From: Rhynchopus euleeides
Lineage: Eukaryota; Euglenozoa; Diplonemea; Diplonemida; Diplonemidae
NCBI GenBank assembly: GCA_963210315.1
Contig: OY723268.1
Location: 682,001-746,000, forward strand
DNA: 64,000 nt
Direction of reading: 5' to 3'
Made by a program: the position numbers and the translations under genes. How positions within the stretch are numbered: position 1 is the first letter of the stretch; every line of letters starts with the position of its first letter. The notes under the pieces were generated by a model, which made no database searches, was not told the origin of the DNA, and was given only the letters and a program-made list of their open reading frames with translations. Of the stretch, positions 21,416 to 32,300 are shown piece after piece.

Positions 21416-22618
21416 TCACACCCCACTCCCCACCAAACAGGGATGCGGCGGGCAGGCCGCGGGGCGCCAGTCATCGGAACACCACGGATCCCCCACAACA
21501 GGCTGGTTCGCCTGCATCAGGAACACGGACCTCCCCGGAACCGGCTGCTGATCAGACGTCTGCAAGGGGGATGCTCCGCTGGGCTTCGCCCCGGCAGACC
21601 TCGGGATCGCAGGCGACAGCCCCAGGGTCTTCCTCCCGGCGGCACGCTGCCGGGCAGCCTCCCGGTTCTCGTTGATGAGCTTCTGCACCGCCCGCTCGCG
21701 CAGGGCACGCTCGGCAGACCTCTGGGTGTCCTCCTCCGCCGCACACCTCTCCCCCTCTACCCGCAGCTGCATCGCCGCCTCCCTGTCAGCCCACTCCCGC
21801 GCCTCCTCTTCCCGCAGCCTCCTCTCAGCCTCCCTCTGTCTCGCCAGCCGCTCCTGCCGTTTCTCCTCCAGCTGGATCTGCAGCCGGATCCTCGCGTCCT
21901 CCCTCCTCCTCGCCCCGACCCCATCCTCTTCAAACTGCGACTCCAGCGCCGCCTCCACCCGCTGCAGCCACGACAGGGGTGGGGCCGCGGCTGGTGGAGC
22001 CGGGACACCGCCCCCTCTCGCCCTGCTGACCCCACCTGGGCATGTCGGGTCCACGTGCCTCGCTCTGGATTTGGAGGCGAGAATCATCTGCTGCAGCCGG
22101 GCTGACCCGGTGGCGGGGGCAGCGCCTGCACCGCACTCCCGCTGCCGCTGCCTGCTGGAGTACTCCGACATGAGGACAGCCGCTGCAGGTGGGGGTGCTG
22201 CCGGGCGGAGGCTGGCGGGGGTCGCCCTGCGGAACAGCGGGATCAGCTTGGGGAGGGCATCCGCGACACGGCTCTTCAGCACGGGGGGGAGGCGCGAGAG
22301 GCAGCGCGCTGCGGTGGCGGCCTGCGGGAGGTCGGCCCCTCCGAGCGCCAGGGCGACCAGGGCGGGGCCCCCAACCCCTGCCGTTTCGAACTCCACCAGG
22401 TGGTCAGGGTGGAGGCCGCTGCAGAAGGCGAGGGCAGCAGCGACATCCTTCGCAGTCCAGTGCTGCACCTTCCCCTGCAGCTGGGTGAGCTCGGTGGAGG
22501 CGGAGGAGGAGGAAGTGGTGTTGTTGGTGGGATCCTCGCCCTGATGTTGCGGCTCCCAGAAGCGCGACTGGGGCCCGTGGCGGTGGTGGTGGTGTTGTGT
22601 TGCTGGCGGCTCCCGCAT
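21416..22618 (-). CDS. coiled-coil protein with SAM-like N-terminal domain
   Basis: A 400-aa frame from the ATG at 22618; 39 codons further upstream are open but contain only proline-rich leader without an ATG start. The first 45 residues are His/Ser-rich. A helical bundle at about 50-115 (VQHWTAKDVAAALAF, HLVEFETAGVGGPALVAL) has the layout of a SAM/UBA-like interaction module. Residues about 215-330 form a long, strongly charged coiled coil (Arg/Glu-rich, RLREEEAREWADREAA). The C-terminus is short and Pro/Cys-containing. I do not recognise the family. A cytoskeletal or scaffolding role would fit coiled-coil proteins of this kind but is only inference. A CTTCCACAG acceptor-like site lies about 36 nt upstream of the ATG. 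Confidence 0.65.
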   Translation of the reverse strand: MREPPATQHHHHRHGPQSRFWEPQHQGEDPTNNTTSSSSASTELTQLQGKVQHWTAKDVAAALAFCSGLHPDHLVEFETAGVGGPALVALALGGADLPQAATAARCLSRLPPVLKSRVADALPKLIPLFRRATPASLRPAAPPPAAAVLMSEYSSRQRQRECGAGAAPATGSARLQQMILASKSRARHVDPTCPGGVSRARGGGVPAPPAAAPPLSWLQRVEAALESQFEEDGVGARRREDARIRLQIQLEEKRQERLARQREAERRLREEEAREWADREAAMQLRVEGERCAAEEDTQRSAERALRERAVQKLINENREAARQRAAGRKTLGLSPAIPRSAGAKPSGASPLQTSDQQPVPGRSVFLMQANQPVVGDPWCSDDWRPAACPPHPCLVGSGV

Positions 22619-23764
22619 TGTGGTGGTGGTGGGGGGTGGGGGTGGGTGTCCCCCCTGTGGAAGGGTGCTGTGATGGGGGGGGGGGGGGGGGGGTAGTGAA
22701 ATAGAAGTAGAAGGGAGCACAGGAATGATCACCCTTCACTCGTTATGCAGGTTGTGTCTGAAATACAGTGTTGTGATGGGGGGGGGGGGGGGTGATGTGT
22801 GTATGATAGGCAGGCCGCAGCCGATCAGGACACAGCGACAAGCACAAGGGAGTGATGGGTGGGGTGGGCACGTGCGTGCGTGGGTGCTGGCATACACCCC
22901 ATTCCGATTCGGCGCAATATTTTTCACACTCACTCACACCACTCCCTCCCCCCCACCCTTCACCGACTCGCTCCTCTCCCCGCTATCGTTTTGGAGACCT
23001 TTCTGAACTGATAATAATGACTAGGCATTCCCGAACCAGCACTGCCCTTGGGATAGGGAAAACACGAACAGAAGGGCAGTGGGTGGGGTTGCAGTATGAT
23101 CGAGGGTGCCACGGTGGTCAGGTCGGCGAACCGACCTCCACCACCGTGGAAGTCGGGGAGTGTGCGTGTGTGGGGGTGATGTGGGTGCACACACCCCGAT
23201 TTTTTTTGTTTCGGTTTTCTTCCAGAGGATGGTCCTCTCATGGACGACATATAATTGTGTGTCCTGGTTTCGTTCGACCCCCGTCCCCCCGCCCCCCAGT
23301 AACAAAAGACTGCGGGACACGCCTGGCAAAAACTAACGCAGCCGGGTGAATCGCAAGAGAAGGGGCAACATTAGTTGGTGTTGAAGACCCCCAAAAATAC
23401 CATTGGCAAACCCGCGATGAAGAGAGCGACTTCACCCAGAAGCCAAACGGTGTGAGGGACACGCTCCGATCCGCGAGAACACCGCTTCCCACAGCGGACG
23501 GACACCCAGCCCCTCCCTTGCACCCCCGCTGGCATCTGTCTGCAGTGGTGAGGCCCAGCAGGAAGGGTCGCATTGCCACAGCTCCCTGCGTGTGTTTGAG
23601 AACAGGCATCCGAAAGAGAAGTGAGTAAAATACACGGCTGGTCTGCAGAGCAACCGCAGCAACCAGGGCAGCACTGCCATGCTGAACCGCTTGGCTGGCT
23701 GGGCGTGGCTGCACAGCGGTTGGCACGGCAAGGCAAGACAAGCCACACGCAGAAACGGCCCCCC
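22619..23764. other. intergenic spacer
   Basis: About 1.1 kb with two long G tracts (about 22676-22693 and 22779-22792) that are C tracts in the transcript sense. A CTTCCACAG acceptor-like site (minus strand, ending at 22655) precedes the coiled-coil gene. No supported gene. Confidence 0.5.
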
Positions 23765-24722
23765 TCAGTCGTTCTCCATTTCGTAGTCGTCGAGCTGCTT
23801 GTTGTACTCCTTGACCTTGCGCAGGATCTTGCCCTTCCACCACGTCACGTAGTCTTCCAGGGCCCGCGGCACCAGGTACGCGGGGTCGGTGATCTGGTGC
23901 GGCCCGACACGCACGTGCCCCTGCTCGACAAGCTTGACTGCCATCTCAAGGTGCTGCGCCATCTGTAGAGGGAAGGAAATCAAAACGGGGGGGTGGGGTC
24001 GCAAAGCGGATGAAGGTAATGGGGGTGGCGCGGCGGCCTGTCAGGGTTTTGACCAGGCTGTCCCTGGTCAAAAAAGGGCCTGGCTAGTGACCAGGGGCCT
24101 GGTCAACCGTCTGGTCACGCCGCTGACTAGGTCACCGTGTATAGAGCTGCGGATGCATGCATGCTGGGGCATACCTTCAACTTGACCAGCACGACTGGCA
24201 GCCTCCGTTTGCAGAATGATGCTGTTGTGAGGCGTTCGAGGCCACTCAGGTTATCTGTTGGTGGTGTTGGAGGTGACGGTGGCATGCGCGACGCGTGGTT
24301 CCGTGTCTTGGGGACACCCCCCATCAGCAAATATAGGACACATAGTTGTTGGCTCGCCACTACCGCTCCCCAAAGCGAGAGCCTTTAAAATACCCAGGGT
24401 GCACCACCTGTTGGGTGGCAGCATGTGGACAATGGGCAATACCTTTCTGGTCGATCACCCCCATGCTGTGCAGCTTGTCGAGGACCTGCTGGGTCACCTG
24501 CAACCGCACCTTCGACGAAGGCTTGAGGTACCGCAGGTGGTGCACCAGGGAGGTGACCTCACCCGTCAGCTTGTTGTACTTCTTGTAGTCCTCGCGGTTC
24601 TGCAGGTAGTAGTTGCGGATCACCTTGTCCTCATTCGACTTCGTCTCCTCCCTGTATTTGAGGAAGTCTGTTTTTCTCAGAAGCTTCTTCTCGTGCTTCT
24701 TCAGCTTACGCATCATCGTCAT
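23765..24722 (-). CDS. IMP3: IMP3, U3 small nucleolar ribonucleoprotein protein
   Basis: Three exons, 24443-24722, 24175-24254 and 23765-23962, give 185 aa; human IMP3 is 184. Donors are GTATTG and GTATGC; acceptors are CAACAG and CTCTACAG. The product follows IMP3 end to end: [18 protein letters not shown] at the start, [11 protein letters not shown], the middle-exon block [15 protein letters not shown], and an S4 RNA-binding domain (about 108-170) with the signature [18 protein letters not shown] and EDYVTWW, closing on an acidic tail. IMP3 works in the nucleolus in the U3 snoRNP/SSU processome, helping U3 base-pair with pre-rRNA during 18S maturation. The first ATG (24722) gives MTMM before the usual MRK start, so the precise initiator is uncertain by three codons. 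Complete conservation across both introns validates the splice-site model used elsewhere in the window. Confidence 0.96.
24030..24135. repeat. GACCAGG inverted/direct repeat cluster in IMP3 intron 2
   Basis: Within the intron 23963-24174 the words GACCAGG, CCTGGTC and GTGACC/GGTCAC recur about eight times in both orientations over roughly 100 bp, able to fold into several stems. No coding content. It may be a degenerate small mobile element or a structured intronic RNA; I cannot tell. Confidence 0.45.
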
Positions 24723-25316
24723 CTTCGCAGGCTACCCGCGCTTGCGGCACGCCCACCCCTCTCTAATAGACACGGGCAGAACAGCCCAGACTCTCCCTCA
24801 GATGGCCACACCTCCCTAGCGCTGCGTGTGAGTGTATTGACCCTCCGGTGTGTGGGCCTGTGTGTGGGGTACCGTGTTGGTGCTGCCTGTGTGATAACCT
24901 AGGGGGCCTTCACGGTATGGAGGCCCTGGCCGTGCCTGGTGTGTCTTGTACGCTGCTCTGTAGCTGAGGGCAGTAGAGGCCGTATCAGACGAAATTCGAC
25001 CGTCACGAATATTTTTTGAGTGTAGGTCCATCCGAAGGGATGACAAGGGAGGGGGTGTCACGTAAGTTCAAAGACACAAGCTCCGCTCTTGCCACCAAGC
25101 TGTTCAAAACTGCTCAAACGGGGCGAATGGGGGATGGGGAGGGAGGAGAGATACTCAACGGCCAGCTCTGCCATACGGCTCAGGGCGCCAGGGCTAGGTG
25201 GAGCCCCCCCTCCCCTGCACACGCGCAGGGGCTTTTGTTGCACACATGGCTTTGGCTGGGAACATGCCCACACCCACACACAGCAAACACACGCACACCC
25301 TGCACACACACACTCA
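24723..25316. other. intergenic spacer
   Basis: About 0.6 kb, no gene supported. CA/TG-rich stretches lie near 24830-24870 and 25260-25320. Confidence 0.5.
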
Positions 25317-25685
25317 TCACTTCCTTGCCTGCACCAGGATGATGTGGTAGCCGAATGGCGTCTTGACAGGTTCCTTGCTGTGCTCGCCAACATCGAGCTT
25401 CAGTGCTGCCTCCCAGAAATCGGGGTCGAGCTCTGTCTTGCGCTTCCAGCCGAGGAGGCCTGACCGGCCCGCCTTGTCAAGGGAGTGCTCCCGCGCCGCT
25501 TCGTTGAATGTCAGCTTCCCGTCGTCGATCACCTTCAGCACCTCCAGCGCCTTGCCGTGCTTCTCGAGAAGGATGTGGCGGACCTCCATGGAGTCGATGC
25601 CGCCGCCCGCACCCGTCTTGTCATTCTTGTTCTTCTTGTCGTCCTTCCCTGAGGGCTTTGCGGGGCCCTTCTTGTCCTTCCCCAT
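25317..25685 (-). CDS. PIN4: PIN4/Par14-type parvulin peptidyl-prolyl isomerase
   Basis: A 122-aa single-exon frame starting MGKDKK. The Lys/Gly-rich unstructured N-terminus (about 30 residues) resembles the nucleic-acid-binding tail of Par14. The rotamase domain (about 32-122) has VRHILLEKHGKALEVL, the LGW turn, the EAALKLDVGEHSKEPVKTPFGYH block and the terminal ILVQARK, matching PIN4 in length and order. These enzymes interconvert cis and trans peptidyl-prolyl bonds and in other eukaryotes associate with pre-ribosomes and chromatin. Its neighbour is IMP3, another ribosome-biogenesis gene, which may be coincidental. The frame is open upstream to 25718 without another ATG. A CCGCCACAG acceptor-like site lies 7 nt before the ATG. 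Confidence 0.94.
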   Translation of the reverse strand: MGKDKKGPAKPSGKDDKKNKNDKTGAGGGIDSMEVRHILLEKHGKALEVLKVIDDGKLTFNEAAREHSLDKAGRSGLLGWKRKTELDPDFWEAALKLDVGEHSKEPVKTPFGYHIILVQARK

Positions 25686-26927
25686 GATGAGGCTGTGGCG
25701 GTTGCCCTTTTGCCGCAACGCGCCGCGTCAGATCCTTGAGAATTCAAACCGCACAGACCCTCTGTGTCTGTGGCCTGTTGTGGTGGTGGGGTTTCATGGG
25801 TATTGGGCAACAGCGACACTGTTAGACGAAGCCTGTAGTTTGGAAGAAACGCAGCGAGGTTTTTTTTTTCCCGTTGGCATCCTGAACACATTGCATTCGC
25901 AGGCACCTTTCGTACACAACAAGGCCAAACGCAATACCAAGCCTTGTTGGGCAGTGCATCACTAGCCCAGGTTGTTCGGCTGGAGTGGGGGAAAATGAGC
26001 CGGCGTGCGCAACACCGCAACACGCTTTGTTTGTGCAAACGACGAGAGGAGGGGGATCGGGTGCGACGGGGAGAAGGGGGTGGTGACGACTTTGTCGGCA
26101 GGCAAATTCAAGCCAACTGCGAACCCACTGCATACACCCCACACACACAGGCACGGAGACCCGTGGCCTACCCACAGGCACAGTTTCATGCGACGCGCGC
26201 AACAAGCCATTGGGGTAGGGGGGCCGGCCGGCTGGCCGGTTGAGGGCCGGGCGGTGGGATATACGGAACATCAACAATACACATCCAGAAGATAAGATAC
26301 CTGTCAGGCTTTGGGCAGGCGAACGAAGGGGGGAGTGGGGAGTGGGGGGGGGTCACTTTGTTGGGGCCATCTATTTAGGACACATATCGATACAGCGCAT
26401 TGCGAGAAAGAGACGGGGGAGAAGCGCACGGCACCACTCATACTATCCAACCTGGGCAAGGGTTTCGGAGCGACTTTCCAAGGTTTTGTTTTGGGGGAGG
26501 ATGACGGGCAGATAGACAGGCAGAAACAAATTATATTTGACTTCCGTACGCTTCACTCACAACGGTTGGCATCCCACGTGGGCAAGAGGTTTTGAATTGG
26601 GGTCGAGCGGTCTGCACGGGGGTGGCGGGGGGGGGGGGGGGGGGCGGGGGACTGTGGGGTGTGGGGGTATAGCGATATACACCATAGAGTAGAGGGAGAG
26701 AAGTTAGGCACAGGGAGAGTTGCCGCCCTACCCCGTTCACCCTAAATGTACTGCAGTGTCTGCAGCCACGCGTGGGCAAGGGGTGTGTGTGTGTGTGTGA
26801 AGAAATTGCAACTCTCAGGATCAGGTCCCCGCCTCACTGTTTGAAACGCGTCGGGTGGGTGCGATTTTGCTTGGCGTGTTCTGCAGGTGGATTTCGCGAT
26901 GATGATTTTGATTCCGGCCGGAGCAGG
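25686..26927. other. intergenic spacer
   Basis: About 1.2 kb between PIN4 and the 3' end of the glutamine-rich gene. Contains a G tract (about 26627-26644) and (GT)n near 26780-26800. No supported gene. Confidence 0.5.
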
Positions 26928-29324
26928 TTACAGACGCACCGTTGGGATCCCCTTGCTTTTGGTGAACATGTCGACGGCTTCACTCACAGGCGTCTTCTGC
27001 AAATGCACGTCATCGCTGTCGAGGAGAAGGGAATGGTGTTGCTTAGCTGCCTAGCTGTGTGGATGCACCTTCAATAGATGGCAATCAAGAACAGGATTTG
27101 CATCCCATCTGTGTACAATGCACGGCAGAATCCTGACATCACTCTAGTGGAGTGCCCTCCTCTCAGAAGAAGTGCAGAAACACGAACCGCCCCCGACAGC
27201 ATCCCAGGTGGGTGCCGCTGGTGGAGAGAGTCGCTGTGAACCAACACACGGTGGCCAGGATTTTGTGGGATATGGAAACGGGATATCCCGGTGGGATATC
27301 CCGCGGGGGAGGTCTCCCTCGCGGGTTTGATATCCCGCCAGGGTGGGGGGTCATCTCCCCCCCGGGAGATGGGGGCATCTCCCGCGGGAGATGGGGTCAT
27401 CTCCCGCGGGAGATGTGGGCATCTCCCGGGGGGGAGATGACTCCATGTCCCACGGGAGATGACCCCATATCCCGCGGGAGATGACCCCATATCCCACGGG
27501 AGATGACCCCATATCCCGCGGGAGATGACCCCATATCCCGCGGGAGATGCCCCCATCTCCCGGGGGGGATATGACCCCCTACCCGGCGGGATATGGTTTT
27601 TCCAAAACGCGGGATATGTCACTTTGAGACGTGGGATATCCCACCGGCATATCCCGTTTTCATATCCCACAGAATCCTGGCCACCGTGCAGGGCCCCTCT
27701 CTGGGCCAGGCCCTATTAAACAAAACAACAAAACGAAAGGGAGAAGGGGAAGGGGGGGCAATCGACTCCCGTTCCCTCGAGATGGCCATACCCACCGAAC
27801 TGCTCTTGCTCCTGTTTCACGCGGAGCGTTTCCCGCAGCTGATTCTTGACTTTGATCTTCTCAGCAGGCGGGAGGAGAAGGAACTGTTCACTGTGGCGGT
27901 GGCGGTGTTGGTGTGTCGTTGTGCCAATCGGGATGCTAGATGTGCAGCGGCGGGAGGGCGTGCGGCAGCTGCCAGAAACATACTGCATGCCGGTCGTCTC
28001 AAGCATCTCCAACAGCAGCAGGTCCTCAGGGTCTGCGGGGTCATTCTCCCCCTTCTTCAGGAAGGAGAGCAGCACCTCAGGAGACGGCGACGCCCGCTGG
28101 CTCGGCTCCAACAGCGACTCCGAACCCGATTCCGACAGCGCTTCTGCTGAAGAGAAACAGAGGGATGAGATAACACAACCGGGGGTGCAGCACAGATGGT
28201 GGTGGGGTTGCGGTGGGGGGGGGGGGGGGGGCGGAGGGCAATTTTTTCTCGCCAAATAAACCCCCCCCCCCTTATTTTCACCCCCTCGAACCGGTGGTGT
28301 GTTGTGTATTTTTTTGCGCGGCCCTCATGCCGATGCCAAGCCGTGATGCTGTCCTCTCTGCCCCCCACCCACCCCAGGCCACCCGAGAGGGACACCGCGC
28401 ATCCAACCGCACCACTCCCACCCCCACCCTACCAGCGGAGCTGCAAGCACCCCCCGCAAGACTTGTATACGTTGGGTTGCTGCGTATGCTCAGGTGGGCT
28501 GGTGTATACCTAAGCCTGGTGGCCGTGGCCTGGGCTCGCGTGCGCGTGCTTCGGAGAAGTCGCCCTGCTCTATAGTGATGGTGCCCGAGCCTGCTTCGCT
28601 GAGGGGCGCGTTGGAGGAGAAGATGTCTTCTGACGGCTTGGCCTCGAGGGCCTGCGGCTGCGACGGGGGCGACACAACCAGGGCTGTGTTGTCGGTTGAC
28701 ATCGTCGCGAAAGGGTCGCTCGCGGTCTGCTGCAGGCTCTGCCCCGGCGGGATGTAGATGGTGCCGGAGGGCAGCACGGACGACACGGACCCCTGACCCG
28801 ACAGGTCGTCGGCCTGCCCGCACAGCGACACCACAGGCGACTCCCCGCTGGGATGTGCTGTGAGAGGCTCCGACTGGCGGAGCTGCTGCTGCTGTATGTG
28901 CTGCTGCTGCGCAGGTGTCGGCTGCTGGAAGGCTGTGTGGTGCTGCTGCGGTGCCTGGTCGTGGTTCTGCGGCACCTGCGGCGGCGTCTGGTGCTGGGGG
29001 GGCTGTTGGAAATGAGGTTGCTGTTGCTGTTGCTGTTGAGGGTGCGGAGGTTGTTGCTGTTGTTGTTGCAGTTGCTGTTGTTGAGTCTGTTGGGGTTGCT
29101 GGTACTGTTGATGTTGCTGTTGAAGAGGTTGAGGCTGTTGAAGCTGTTGCTGATGTTGAGGTGGTGGTTGCTGCTGCTGCTGCTGCTGCTGCTGTTGTTG
29201 GTGTTGTTGGTGTTGTTGCTGATGTTGTTGCAGTTGCTGCTGTTGATACTCCTGCTGCATCTGCTGATGCTGTTGTTGTTGCAGCTGCTGCTGCAGCTGT
29301 TGATGTTGTTGTTGCTGCGGCTGT

Positions 29325-29382
<58 letters not shown>

Positions 29383-32300
29383 GCTGCTGCTGCTGCTGCT
29401 GCTCTGCCTGCCTCTGCTGCACCTGCGACGGCAGCGGCAATGCCGGCTGCCCCATGATGGCGACAGGAGGGAGACTCTCCATCGAGACTTCCGCCTGCAG
29501 CTCCGACACAGCAGGGGACTGGCCGTGCGACACAGGGGTCAGCCTGCGGATTTGGTCATACGCACGCTGCTGCTGCAGCTGCTGTTGCACTTGCTGCTGC
29601 TGCTGCTGGGGGTCCGGCTGCTGCTGCTGCTGATGCGCCTGCTGTTGCACTTGCTGCTGCCGCTGCAAATGCTGCTGCTGAAACTGCTCATCCACCGCCA
29701 GGCTGGGCGTCATCGGCGACACCGTCTGCGGGAAGGACCCCCTCTGCCCTGCACCCCCGTCCTGCTGCACCTGCGTCCTCTCCAGGCTGTCCCCCACAGG
29801 CACCTCCGCCACCCCCAGCTGCGGCGTGTTCGTCACCACCGACTCCAGCGTCATCGCACGCGGCAACGACTCAAGCGGCGACAACGACATCTGCACATCA
29901 CCACCACCACCGGTGTTGAGGGGAACCCCCTCGCTGTGTGCAAGAGGGGGGATGTACTCCCCACCTGCCAGGGCCATGCCCCGCTCCAAGAGGGAGTGGA
30001 GGTGGGAACCGCGGCGGTGCTGGGCCGCCGCCGCCGCCATCATCACATCGCTGCTGTCGTAGGCCCCCGCCGGGATCTGCAGCCCATCCATAAACGACAC
30101 CCCATCGACATGGCTCGGCGCCATCAGCCCGTCCAATGCAACCACACTGCGCGCAACACTCCCGCTGGGCGACCCCTGCGAGTGCAGGCTATACACATCA
30201 CGCTGCGAATAGGACCCCTGCCCAGACCCCTCCGAGTCGCCATGAATCGACACGCTCACAGGATGCGGCCTCCGCAATGCAGCGTTCATCGTCGGGCGCC
30301 TCACCGCCGCACCGGTGTCATTGACTGACACACCCCCGGCGCCAACGCCAACGCCAACGCTACCCCCACTTGGCCCCACCCGCACCACCTCATTTGAGAA
30401 TGCGATTGTCGCGCGCCTCCCCATGTTGGGCTGCGGGCGGGCGCTCCCCCCCGCATGGCTCGCGAGGATGCTGGCGGGGCTTGCGGGGCTCTCCGACGCG
30501 CCTACCGACAGCCGCGTCGGGCTTCCGGAAGCCGGGGGCCGCATGCTGCTCGCATCCCCCCCGCCACCCCCCATCAGCCCCGGCGCCGCCGCGCCGCCCG
30601 CAGCGATGAACTGATGCAAGCTCTTCCTCCTCTCCTGCTGCAGCATGGCTGGCACCTCAAACGAGAGGTGCTCCACCGGCACTACGGATCTCGCAGAATG
30701 CGTCGGCGACGGAGAGAACTGAGCAGGCCCCGCCCCACCCGCCGCAGCGACAGACACGCGGCGTGACCCGGCAGGCGACCCCATATAGGTTGAGGCCCTG
30801 CTGCGGGTGCCCGTCGCCGCCACGGCGGCGGCGGGGAGCGGGGCGGGTGGGGGGGTCAGCGCATGCACCGCCTGCCCAAAGAGCTGTGGCATGGTCTCCA
30901 TCGGCGACAGAGGGGCTGGCTCCGGCAGGGGCTTCTGCGGGAGTGTGGACATCTGCACGGAGTTGAAGGAGGACCCGATGCCGGAGGGGAGGGGTGCGAC
31001 CGCGATGGACCCCGCCCGGGAGCGGGGGTAGCCCGCGGCGCTGTCGGGCGGGGCTGCCCCAGGGTGGTGCAGCGCGTGCACCACAGAATGCGGCGGGGAG
31101 GCACCGGATGCGGCAGACGTGGAAGCAGTGGCGGAAGGGGTCTGCTGCTGCTGCATATGATGCGGCGGTGTCGGCACCGGCTGTGCCTCTGAGGAATGGA
31201 GCGAGAACACATCGGCACGCCTCAGCCGCACCTGCGTCGCGGGTGACTGCCCCCACCCCGTGGGTGTCGTGGCAGGGGCGTGGTGGTAGTGCTGCTGCTG
31301 CTGCAGGCTCCGGGGAGGCGTTGCGGCATGCTGCGGACCCCCTCGGGACACGCCACGCGCCACCGCTAGGCTGTACTGCCGCAGCCTCGCCGCAAGATCC
31401 TCTGTCTGCGAGGGAGGACCCTGACTGCTGCAGGTGCTGTCCCCACCACCACCGCTGCAACTGCTGCTGTTGGTATCCGGGGGACAAGCCGCACGACCTC
31501 CACCTCCACCTCCACCCTCTCCTCTGCGAGACACCCTGGCATGCTGCGCCTCCGCCACAACCGGGGGGGGAAGTGTCGAATCTGGCGACTCCGCGGCAGG
31601 GTTGTGGCGGTGGAAGTGCTGCTGCTGCTGCTGCACCTGCGACACCGATGAATCCGACAGCAAAGGGGAACCCTTCGGGTTAGGGGGCTCCGTCCCATAC
31701 ATCAAGGCGTGCTGCCGCATATGCGACAGAGCCAGCGCGTTGGACGTTGTGGACAGCGGGGGCGGCGCGCTCGCCGCGACGCCTGGGTGCGACACCCGCC
31801 TGCCCCCGCCATACGCACCGCCCCCCAGAGAAGCAACACCTCCGCCCCCAAAGGAGGAATCGTCGTCCTGGGCTGCCGCCAGCGCCACGCCCCCCCGCAG
31901 CGCCAGGTGCGGCAGGATCCGCGCGGCACTCTCCGCACCACCTCCTGCCGCCTCACCGAGCAGCATGTCCAACACCTTCTGCACTATCAGCTGCTGCTGT
32001 GCCTTGGGGTCATCTGAGGAACCCACACCCTGCTGCTGCTGCTGCTGCTGCTGCCCCCTCCGGGACTGTCTCTGCTTGCCCTCCCGAGGGGTTGCGGTGC
32101 GGTCGGAGCGCTGCTGCTGCTGCTGCTGCTGCTTCGCCTCCCGAATCTTCGACGGCGTATACCTCCTCCGGATCTCCTCCAGCGCAGCCAGCTTCACCTC
32201 CATCCGCCGCACCTCCGACTCCGTCAGCCCTCCGCCCCCCGCGGCACCACCACCGCCCCGCCCCGCCTTCCGCGCCTTCCCACCCCGCCTCCGCTCGGAG

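Noticed and set aside
27716..28255. Reading the Gln-rich gene to a stop at 27716 without the last intron
   Set aside because: The tail read this way has no protein character and enters repeat-adjacent DNA; a GTATGG donor and CAG acceptor give an in-phase, better C-terminus at 26928-27015.
28853..30328. A 491-codon plus-strand Leu-rich frame
   Set aside because: Antisense shadow of the polyglutamine CAG/CAA codons, which read as Leu/Cys-type codons on the other strand.
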